Source: Desulfamplus sp.
GTDB taxonomy: Bacteria > Desulfobacterota > Desulfobacteria > Desulfobacterales > Desulfobacteraceae
Assembly (NCBI GenBank): GCA_015231395.1
Contig: JADGBP010000162.1
Coordinates: 1 to 5,866 of the forward strand
DNA length: 5,866 bases
Direction: 5' to 3'
Shown: one piece after another, positions 1-5,866 of the stretch
Position numbering within the stretch: the first letter of the stretch is position 1
Layout: every line of letters begins with the position of its first letter
The notes under the pieces: generated by a model
What the model saw: the letters and a program-made list of their open reading frames with translations, nothing else
Database searches by the model: none
Told to the model about the DNA's origin: nothing
Made by a program: the position numbers and the translations under genes

Positions 1-508
1 TTAAATCAATGCTCGCTGTCTGCATTGGTTTAAATGCTGTCATTACAACTTCAAATCTATCTGTTTTTCCTTTTTGTGGTAACCATTTAAGCGTTCCGCT
101 TCCCCATACATTGCCGAGCAATAAAAGAGGATTTTCATCTACAATATTTTCGACTACCCGCCCAGTAATATCTAAAGATGGTATTCTTAGCTGTAAATCG
201 CCTTTGGTTGTATGAACTTTTACGCTATAAGCATCTAATATTTTGAGAATATTTCCTGTTGTCAGCTCATACATCAATGACTCTTTCTGTTTTTTGTCTG
301 GAAGATAACGGGCAATAAAATTTCTGATACCATCACCATCAACACCTCCATCTTTGTCTCTGTAACGGCTGACCAACCAGTCAAGCACAAACGCTGGAAT
401 CACTCTGCCTGAAAGTCCAACACTTGCTGCAATCCCTTTATGAACGCAAACATCTGGAAAAAAACTTTCAATTTTTGAGTCTAAACTGTCTTTATTTTGC
501 TTATCCAT
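1..508 (-). CDS. brxL: BREX BrxL, Lon-related AAA+ protein, N-terminal part (runs off window)
   Basis: First 169 residues of a protein whose remainder lies beyond base 1; the frame has no stop. It starts at ATG 508 (MDKQNKDSLDSKIESFF), with an in-frame TAA 24 bases upstream, so little room exists for an earlier start; the ribosome-binding site is weak. VIPAFVLDWLVSRY (36-49) and the following GVDGDGIRNFIARYLPDK (55-72) resemble the BrxL/Lon-related N-terminal region (VP.FVL..L..RY). GNVWGSGTLKW (137-147) followed by VVMTAFKPMQ (156-165) matches the G.WG...L.Y...F.P.Q block before the AAA+ core. In characterised BrxL proteins this part binds DNA and precedes an ATPase ring and a Lon-like C-terminal domain; neither is in view. 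It follows pglZ by 44 bases, the order expected for a BREX cluster. The call rests on recalled family motifs plus context; without the AAA+ core it remains probable, not certain. Confidence 0.72.
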   Translation of the reverse strand, partial: MDKQNKDSLDSKIESFFPDVCVHKGIAASVGLSGRVIPAFVLDWLVSRYRDKDGGVDGDGIRNFIARYLPDKKQKESLMYELTTGNILKILDAYSVKVHTTKGDLQLRIPSLDITGRVVENIVDENPLLLLGNVWGSGTLKWLPQKGKTDRFEVVMTAFKPMQTASIDL

Positions 509-552
509 TTCGTTAATCTTTGTCTTAAGTATTTATTTTAAATATCAATTTT

Positions 553-3030
553 TCAGATCTCAAATTCATCGTCAAACTCATTTGTCATAGCACCTTTAGT
601 CTCCACTGTTAATAATGTTTCTATTTTTGCTTTTTCATGTCGCTGGGTAAAAGTGCAAAAAACTTTCAATTCAAGCATGTTATCATTGACTGCAATAGCA
701 TTAAAAGATGCTTTCAGTTTGACAACTTGTTTCTGTTCTATTTGCACAGGGAAAGTTGTTAAAAGCTCAAGCTCAACTACCCCTGTTTTATTCTTTATTG
801 AGAGAGCAGTAATTGATATTGGATAACTATTAATATTCGATATTGTTACGATCAAATCATTTTCTTTTTTTCTACGGAATATCTCCCCTTCAAGTGCGAC
901 AATTGGCGGTTTGGCAGGTTCAGGCTTCTGGAAGGTTATTGAGAACCAAGGTACTGCAAGCTCTTGCGGGGTGCATCCTCCATGAGTGGCTCCTTTTGGG
1001 CGTTTCTCAAAACATCCATATCGCAAAGGAATTGTCATCACCTCATTAAGACCAAATAGCCCTGACTTCAGCTTCCATGTATTGCTGCTGTTAGCTTCAT
1101 AAGCATACTGACCAATATTTGCCGCAGCGATAGTTGTTGGGGCAATATCTGCAGAAAATATGCTGCGGGCTTTAGTCTTTTTGGTTGATTGCACTTTGAT
1201 TATCGGGATGATTTGTGGCAACTCTGTATAACCATGATCGCTACATATCGAAACAAATAAATTTTTATTGTATTGTTCCTTGATAAATTTAGCAGCCTCT
1301 ACGATTGCCCTTGCTTGTTGTTTTAGGTGTGCTGCATATTTTTTCAATCTTACGTATGGAGATAAACCAGAGTGCAAATACTCTCTATCAAGCTGGTTAT
1401 CTAAAAAAAGATAAGCCTTTGCTGGCTCCTGTATTAGCTCTTCAAGGGTGGAATCTTTATCAGTTGCAGAACGTATTTCATCTTCGTTAAGACAAAGTGA
1501 ATCTTGTAATAGTTTTCGATAAAACATCGCATCAGGCTGTTCAGGCATAATCTGAGAATTCATCAAACCACAAACAAGAGTAGGTTTTGCAATAAAAGTT
1601 TCTGTGGGTAAAAATGCAAGATACGGAACCACATCGTTTTGAGGATATGCTCCCATAGATTCAAAAGCAGGTAACAACTCCTCTTTAGCACTCAGATAGT
1701 CCAGCCCATCAAACAGATAAATCAAAACAGGTGATTCAGCTAATATTGGCTTTAAATTATAAATTTGTGAGTATGCCATCCCTTTACCGCTAATTAACAA
1801 ATCTTGATAATTTTTTTTCAGCCACTCTTCAAAAGAATCAATATGTGGGATTGTCAGCTCTATCTTTTTGAGCAACGCAGATGAACGATAAAAAGGAAGA
1901 TATTCATCTCTGAGCCATTGTTGAATTGTCTCAACAGATGCAACAGCAGGGATAGATGAAGGAATTTGGGGTGGAACAAGTTGTTGAGCTAAATCTATTA
2001 CTTCAGGAATTTGTTTTAATTGGCTTATTTTATCATAAACATCTTTTTCAAGTGCTATACCTTGTTGCAGATATGAGTGCAGCTTCTGCAAAAGAAAGAG
2101 TCTCTCTACCTCCATTAATCCATTGATAAATGACAAAGCTTCTTGTGGGGATTGTGTCCACTGTTCTTCAAGAAAAATTTTCACAAAAATAGCTATACTT
2201 TCAGGTATTTGTAGGTCTTTTTCAAGGACAAGTTGTACCTCTTTCTGTAAATCTATTATCTCTGGAACAAATTTTTTTCGAGTTGGAAACAAATTAAGTG
2301 TGTACCAGATATTGTCGTGCTGAAACCACTTGACGATTTGGCTTGCAGGGTAGTTTTGAAGATATTGCTCCCAGATAATGAATTTTGCCCTAAAGAATGG
2401 GTCATCAGCAAGCCATTTGAATAAATCTGCTTTATCAGGGTGATTTTTTCCCCATACCTCAAGCTGGTCAATAATAAGTGTTTTAACAAAAGGATGGAGT
2501 TCACTTTTTTTATGAGTAGAAAGCCAATAAATTAGATTGGTTATATTAAAATCACAATCATTATTTTTATCCAAATTTTCATATTGCCAAATTTCACCAA
2601 TCAAAACTCTTTGTAGCCACATCAAGCTATTTTCATTAGGAAGAATAGATTGCTTTTTCGCTTTATCCAATAATCCAAGTTCAACAATCCATTGAGGATG
2701 CTTATTGAGATTGGCTGGTATGTTACTTTGCTTGATTAGCCTTTTTAACTCTATAACAGGATTGAGTTTAATAATTTGACAGTCAAATTGTCTTGCTGGA
2801 GAGTCAAACCAATGAAAAATAGCGGGATTTCTAACGACTATATCACGTTCTGGTTGTAATTTATCGTGTTCTGGTTGTTCTTTATTATGAATAGCCTCGT
2901 TATAAGCAACCTCTTTTTTTAATTGCTTCATTAGGTTAAGAGCATTTTCGTAATCTATAGCCTCTTTGACTATAAAATCTTCTTCACAAGCAGAGTAAAT
3001 ACCAAATTGATCGCAAATTATTTTTGTCAT
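553..3030 (-). CDS. pglZ: BREX PglZ-domain protein (alkaline phosphatase superfamily), type 4-like
   Basis: Complete 825-residue PglZ protein, a BREX core component expected in the cytoplasm with BrxC. Residues 1-370 are a largely helical N-terminal region with many Trp and Leu residues and no recognised motif. The PglZ domain spans about 430-700. It contains LIYLFDGLDY (436-445, D441 as likely metal ligand), FLPTET (463-468, T466 or T468 as candidate nucleophile) and FLDNQLDREYLH (542-553, D548 and H553 possible ligands). It also contains SICSDHGYTELP (594-605, D598/H599) and THGGCTPQELAVPW (682-695, H683). All superfamily positions appear filled, so the site looks intact, although no catalytic activity can be proved from sequence. 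Residues about 710-815 look like a beta-sandwich (alternating hydrophobic strands such as NDLIVTISNI). The ATG at 3030 has an AAAGGG site nine bases upstream; the stop is TGA. Metal-ligand assignments are by analogy. Confidence 0.85.
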   Translation of the reverse strand: MTKIICDQFGIYSACEEDFIVKEAIDYENALNLMKQLKKEVAYNEAIHNKEQPEHDKLQPERDIVVRNPAIFHWFDSPARQFDCQIIKLNPVIELKRLIKQSNIPANLNKHPQWIVELGLLDKAKKQSILPNENSLMWLQRVLIGEIWQYENLDKNNDCDFNITNLIYWLSTHKKSELHPFVKTLIIDQLEVWGKNHPDKADLFKWLADDPFFRAKFIIWEQYLQNYPASQIVKWFQHDNIWYTLNLFPTRKKFVPEIIDLQKEVQLVLEKDLQIPESIAIFVKIFLEEQWTQSPQEALSFINGLMEVERLFLLQKLHSYLQQGIALEKDVYDKISQLKQIPEVIDLAQQLVPPQIPSSIPAVASVETIQQWLRDEYLPFYRSSALLKKIELTIPHIDSFEEWLKKNYQDLLISGKGMAYSQIYNLKPILAESPVLIYLFDGLDYLSAKEELLPAFESMGAYPQNDVVPYLAFLPTETFIAKPTLVCGLMNSQIMPEQPDAMFYRKLLQDSLCLNEDEIRSATDKDSTLEELIQEPAKAYLFLDNQLDREYLHSGLSPYVRLKKYAAHLKQQARAIVEAAKFIKEQYNKNLFVSICSDHGYTELPQIIPIIKVQSTKKTKARSIFSADIAPTTIAAANIGQYAYEANSSNTWKLKSGLFGLNEVMTIPLRYGCFEKRPKGATHGGCTPQELAVPWFSITFQKPEPAKPPIVALEGEIFRRKKENDLIVTISNINSYPISITALSIKNKTGVVELELLTTFPVQIEQKQVVKLKASFNAIAVNDNMLELKVFCTFTQRHEKAKIETLLTVETKGAMTNEFDDEFEI
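2842..2883 (-). repeat. Two-copy 21-base tandem repeat inside pglZ
   Basis: Plus-strand copies 2842-2862 and 2863-2883 agree at 17 of 21 positions, sharing GTTCTGGTTGT. The period is a multiple of three, so on the coding strand it adds two seven-residue units, EQPEHDK and LQPERDI (residues 51-64). The preceding residues NEAIHNK are a weaker possible third unit. It falls in a charged, probably surface-exposed segment near the N-terminus, where length change would be tolerated. Confidence 0.6.
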
Positions 3031-3039
3031 TGAAAAAGA

Positions 3040-3045
3040 CCCTTT
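3040..3045 (-). promoter_or_regulatory. Ribosome-binding site of pglZ
   Basis: The coding strand reads AAAGGG followed by nine bases and then ATG at 3030. This is a moderate Shine-Dalgarno match at normal spacing. It fixes the pglZ start and lies in the 27-base gap after the brxC stop, consistent with co-translation from one operon message. Confidence 0.6.
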
Positions 3046-3057
3046 AAACTGTAAGCC

Positions 3058-4446
3058 TTAATTAAAAAAATGCTTTTTCATAAAACGATATATAATCGCT
3101 GTCTTCTCTTTCTCATCAAGACTTCTACCAATCTGATCAACAGTTGCATTGAGCATATTTTCTAATGCCTGACCATTTGGACTTAACTCCTCCATAATCT
3201 CTATGATCCGTTTTTTCTGTTCACCTTGAATGGTATGAGTTATCCATGCTTGGTTAGGTAATGGTGGCGGTTGGACTGGGTCTGTTATTATTGGTGGTGG
3301 AGTAACAGGAATTGATGGAGGCTCAAATGTTTCTATATACTCTTTGGCAGCATCAAGTTTTGCACTGAATTTAATAATCATCTCGTCAGACCATGAAGAT
3401 ATTTGAAGACCAGTCAACTTTTCTGCCAATTTTAAAAATGCTTTTTCATCTATTAAAGGATTGTCTCGACAGTGTGCAGCTAATATTCCAGGGTCTCCAT
3501 GATGAACAAAACTTCTTTTCTCTTCTGAAAGATTATTAAACCACTCTGAAACAGCTTTAAAAATTTTTTTTGTATTTTCCTCATCTGAAGTTTCAGCTAC
3601 TGAATATGGATCATATTCCTTTAAAAATACTTTACGGCACTCATCAATAATTTTCTGCCCTAATTTTAAAGATAACTCTTCAAACTCTCTCTTGATTCCA
3701 TAAATAAGCTTCTCAACATCAGACGCTTTTACGTTCTTCCCAGCATCAAAAACATACTCAAAAGCATCTTTTAAGAGTATTTGAGCTGTATCTGGCTCTA
3801 ACTCGGCAAGAGGTTTAAAAATATAATCTCTAACAACATAAGCATGTTCTGAAACAGAAGAGGTAATTTGTGCATGTTTGGGTTGTGAACGCCACCATGC
3901 ACCAATAGCCGTACCAACTTTTTTTACCCGTTCAAGAGCAGGATCTGATGGCAATAAAAATACATCATAAACCTTTGCCAACCCGGAAATTACAGCAATC
4001 TGGTTTGAACTGACATCAATATAGGCTATTTTGTACTTTTCTGGAGTGCTAAATATCTTTTCAAGGCTATCGCTCTCAATGATGGTAATTTTTTGCACCT
4101 GATTTAAAGTTCTTTGAAATTCAAATGAGATATTACCCATAGCCAGTTCACGATGAGCCGCTGCCGCAAAAAGCACTGGCATGACTCGACACTTTAGACC
4201 ATAAGGCGGTTTACGTAACTGATTAACAAGATTTTTTATTTCCATGGGTTTTTGTCGTGCTTTTTTAAGAAAATCAGTGATAACTCCCCAGACCTTGTTT
4301 GCACCTATATAGGTCTTCTCGTCAGGCTGGCTGATCTCAATTTCACCCGTCTGATTTTTGCGTAAGATGCCGTTGTTTTTTAGAAGTAGAGAATTACATG
4401 TTGAGGGGCTGATGCTGTCTCTTTCCATAAAGTTTCGGCAGCATTG
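3058..4446 (-). CDS. brxC: BREX BrxC/PglY-like ATPase, C-terminal part in shifted frame
   Basis: C-terminal continuation of the upstream ATPase, one frame away. The frame opens after a TAG at 4449-4447. The first ATG (4428) would give 456 residues, but no purine-rich ribosome-binding site precedes it, so independent initiation looks poor. In residues numbered from that ATG, the segment CNSLLLKNNGILRK (11-24) and LRKPPYGLKCRVMPVLFAA (71-89) match the NELINR-like and PPxGLK-x-x-x-PVL blocks that I recall from the C-terminal half of BrxC-type ATPases. LAEKLTGLQISSWSDEM (334-350) is another family-like block. Residues 369-391 form a proline-rich linker, followed by a small helical tail ending KKHFFN. 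It ends 27 bases before pglZ. It could be a genuinely separate subunit, but overlap, lack of a ribosome-binding site and continuity of family motifs favour a frameshifted single gene. Confidence 0.68.
   Translation of the reverse strand, partial: QCCRNFMERDSISPSTCNSLLLKNNGILRKNQTGEIEISQPDEKTYIGANKVWGVITDFLKKARQKPMEIKNLVNQLRKPPYGLKCRVMPVLFAAAAHRELAMGNISFEFQRTLNQVQKITIIESDSLEKIFSTPEKYKIAYIDVSSNQIAVISGLAKVYDVFLLPSDPALERVKKVGTAIGAWWRSQPKHAQITSSVSEHAYVVRDYIFKPLAELEPDTAQILLKDAFEYVFDAGKNVKASDVEKLIYGIKREFEELSLKLGQKIIDECRKVFLKEYDPYSVAETSDEENTKKIFKAVSEWFNNLSEEKRSFVHHGDPGILAAHCRDNPLIDEKAFLKLAEKLTGLQISSWSDEMIIKFSAKLDAAKEYIETFEPPSIPVTPPPIITDPVQPPPLPNQAWITHTIQGEQKKRIIEIMEELSPNGQALENMLNATVDQIGRSLDEKEKTAIIYRFMKKHFFN
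3256..3324 (-). other. Proline-rich linker in the BrxC C-terminal part
   Basis: Encodes residues 369-391 of the downstream brxC frame, with PPSIPVTPPPIITDP followed by QPPPLP. About ten of 23 residues are proline. It separates the main C-terminal body from a short (about 65-residue) charged helical tail, QGEQKKRIIEIMEEL onward. The composition suggests a flexible tether, with the tail as an independent interaction module; that role is inferred. Confidence 0.6.
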
Positions 4447-5866
4447 CTATCAGTGAGTTTTAATGTAATGTCACGACAATCCTTCCTGTACCCCCAATTC
4501 CCGTTAAAGTCATCTTGATCAAGTTTTGGATCACCAATTTGAGGGCTATATGGAAACACCTCCCGCATTACAAGGCTTGCTAACTTCTTTAATTCTTTGT
4601 TCTGCTTTATGTTATGTAATTGTCCTTGCCAGAAATAGTCAAGATTCTGCTTTTCAGGTGCAAGCAGTTCCCCAATCATCTGAACAAGCTGGGCGTTTTT
4701 GTCATCTGACCATATTTTCCACTCTTCGTAAAGTTCACCGCCCTCACCATAAAGGCTGGCTTCATTCTTCTTAAGGTATGCCAACGCCTGATGCTCTAAC
4801 AATAAACGTGAAAGCTGCAATGGCTCTTTTGGAATAGCAACTACAACTTGTTGGTATGATTTATCTGCCAAAGTTGTTCTTGCAATCTCTCGTGCCTCTT
4901 CAATTTCACTGGAATTTTGACATAAAACAGCCAGAATGAGACCGTCATTATATTTCCCTTTGCCAATATCTTTTGTAAGGTTATCAAGAGAATCACGTAA
5001 CTGATACATGCTGACAGGTTCAATAGTGAGGCTTCGAGAAATACCAAAATCATCGCTATAATCAACAGCTTCGCGTGGCTCTGTGCCTGGCAAATCTTCC
5101 CAAAGAGTTTTAAGATATGGCGTTATTTTTTGCCCAAGTTTTTCAGGATTGTCTTCAATCAGCTTTCGTATTTTTTCAAGGATTGTTTCTGTTGATCCAC
5201 TCACTGCTGGACGATATGAGCCATCTGCCTGCAACCGCATCAAGATATGGCTTTCGCTTTGAAGATCAGAAAGCCTTGCAAGCTCGGTTATGAATAGTTC
5301 ACGTTGCTCTGGTAGAATATTCAATGAATAGATAAGAATATCCTCTGTAATCTTGAATCTGCTTGGAGTGGTTACTCTAAAAACAGAAACAGTCTTTAGA
5401 ACACGCAAGCCGATATCATCATTAATCTTAAGACGTGTTCTAAGATGCTCAAAATCCCTGAAAATAGATAAAGTTCGCTCTTGTTGACGAATATCATTGG
5501 CAAAATAGTCCCAAAGTTGATCTACAGTGAACATTGGCGGGCAATTAGCTGACAAATCTAAAGATGTTTTATCTAAAAAACGCTTGAAACTTCCCTGTTC
5601 ATCTTCACACAGACAGGTAAAAAGAGTTCTGTTATTTTGTGCAACTTTTTCGGAAATAGCTGGCAGGCTATAAACTGCCATTGGATGAAGAGGATAAGCA
5701 CCATGCACAATAGTTCCTTTTAACTCCTCACGAGTGAATCCAACAAAATAGTTCAATTTAGCAGTTTCTCGCACAAGTCTCTCAAGATAATTGTCAAATC
5801 TGGTTGTAAGCTCTTTCCAACCTTGTGAACGTTCATCAGCAATTATGACTCCGTCTATTAACTGGA
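4380..5866 (-). CDS. brxC: BREX BrxC/PglY-like ATPase, middle part (5' end off window, 3' end frameshifted)
   Basis: Probable part of the large P-loop ATPase (BrxC/PglY class) that is a core component of BREX defence. The frame is open to the window edge. About 30 residues (starting QLIDGVIIADERSQG) precede the first possible in-window start, a GTG at 5774, so that GTG is internal and the true start lies outside, together with the Walker A region. The diagnostic stretch is YPLHPMAVYSLP followed by SEKVAQNNRTLF (residues 27-52 counted from the GTG), the conserved HP...LP..SE...QN.RTLF block of these ATPases. A mixed helical region follows. The frame ends with KLTDSNAAETLWKETASAPQ, which resembles an internal segment of the family, and then a TAA at 4382-4380. 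It overlaps the next frame by 49 bases, measured from that frame's first ATG. The family is normally a single protein of about 1,100-1,250 residues (recalled), so this looks like one half of a broken gene. Family call fairly firm; BREX subtype from context. Confidence 0.72.
   Translation of the reverse strand, partial: QLIDGVIIADERSQGWKELTTRFDNYLERLVRETAKLNYFVGFTREELKGTIVHGAYPLHPMAVYSLPAISEKVAQNNRTLFTCLCEDEQGSFKRFLDKTSLDLSANCPPMFTVDQLWDYFANDIRQQERTLSIFRDFEHLRTRLKINDDIGLRVLKTVSVFRVTTPSRFKITEDILIYSLNILPEQRELFITELARLSDLQSESHILMRLQADGSYRPAVSGSTETILEKIRKLIEDNPEKLGQKITPYLKTLWEDLPGTEPREAVDYSDDFGISRSLTIEPVSMYQLRDSLDNLTKDIGKGKYNDGLILAVLCQNSSEIEEAREIARTTLADKSYQQVVVAIPKEPLQLSRLLLEHQALAYLKKNEASLYGEGGELYEEWKIWSDDKNAQLVQMIGELLAPEKQNLDYFWQGQLHNIKQNKELKKLASLVMREVFPYSPQIGDPKLDQDDFNGNWGYRKDCRDITLKLTDSNAAETLWKETASAPQHVILYF
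4383..4446 (-). other. Frameshift junction between the two brxC frames
   Basis: Both brxC frames are open only across these 64 bases, so any shift must occur here. The downstream frame is -1 relative to the upstream one, which equals loss of one base (or gain of two). On the coding strand the region contains the run AGCCCCTCAACATG. Adding one C to the CCCC run (plus-strand G-run 4405-4408) gives ETASAPSTCNSLLLKNNG, a smooth join between the two halves. No classical programmed slippery heptamer is set up in the upstream frame before its stop. Single-base loss in a short homopolymer is the simplest reading, either real mutation or read error. Confidence 0.6.

Noticed and set aside
509..552. TTGATA and TATTTAAAAT-like elements in the pglZ-brxL gap as a possible separate brxL promoter.
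   Set aside because: The gap is simply AT-rich and only 44 bases long; no correctly spaced -10 box follows the TTGATA, and co-transcription explains the layout.
9..2323. Several 61-68 codon frames on the plus strand opposite brxL and pglZ.
   Set aside because: They are antisense to well-supported genes, resemble no family I recognise, and show low-complexity composition expected of shadow frames.
3035..3045. Small inverted repeat AAAG-ggt-CTTT before pglZ as a terminator or attenuator.
   Set aside because: The stem is only four A/T-rich pairs with a three-base loop, and it overlaps the ribosome-binding site of pglZ.
4374..4384. A AAA AAC heptamer on the coding strand near the end of the upstream brxC frame, resembling a programmed -1 frameshift site.
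   Set aside because: The heptamer is phased to the downstream frame (CTA AAA AAC), and the upstream frame has already met its TAA there, so slipping on it could not join the two halves.
553..4446. BREX type 1 assignment.
   Set aside because: No pglX methyltransferase lies between brxC and pglZ, and the PglZ length and motif setting fit the type 4 arrangement better. brxA and brxB could not be seen in any case.
4526..5065. Short frames of 74-82 codons, one per strand, within the upstream brxC part.
   Set aside because: Both lie inside strongly protein-like sequence in another frame and lack recognisable domains or ribosome-binding sites.

Overview
The window is a dense, one-directional block of anti-phage defence genes, all read from the minus strand. 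Transcription runs from base 5866 towards base 1. In that order it holds the C-terminal two thirds or more of a large BrxC/PglY-type ATPase, split into two overlapping frames (5866-4380 and 4446-3058). Next come a complete 825-residue PglZ-domain protein (3030-553) and the first 169 residues of a BrxL-type Lon-related protein (508-1, running off the window). The order brxC-pglZ-brxL, with no PglX methyltransferase between brxC and pglZ, fits BREX type 4. From the literature, that type is brxP (PAPS-reductase-like), brxC, pglZ and brxL. brxP would lie beyond base 5866 and cannot be seen, so the subtype is an inference from order and domain content.

Layout: the gaps are short (27 bases before pglZ, 44 before brxL), with no terminator-like hairpin, so the genes look like one operon transcribed from a promoter outside the window. 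No stretch over 300 bases lacks a gene. There are no tRNA, rRNA, CRISPR or insertion-sequence signals.

The most notable feature is the brxC split. The upstream frame stops at 4382-4380. The downstream frame is open from 4446, and its first ATG (4428) has no ribosome-binding site. Adding one base to a short C-run at about 4405-4408 joins the two into a continuous protein that reads sensibly through the junction. This is either an inactivating or reversible frameshift, or a sequencing error.

Working model: BrxC (ATPase), PglZ (alkaline-phosphatase-superfamily domain) and BrxL (AAA+/Lon-like effector) act together to limit phage DNA replication. In type 4 the off-window BrxP would supply a sulfur-based self-mark (phosphorothioation) in place of methylation. 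The organism cannot be named from this window. AT-rich coding DNA with A/T-ending codons and a modest AAAGGG ribosome-binding site fit an AT-rich bacterium, possibly Gram-negative, and defence islands are often horizontally acquired.
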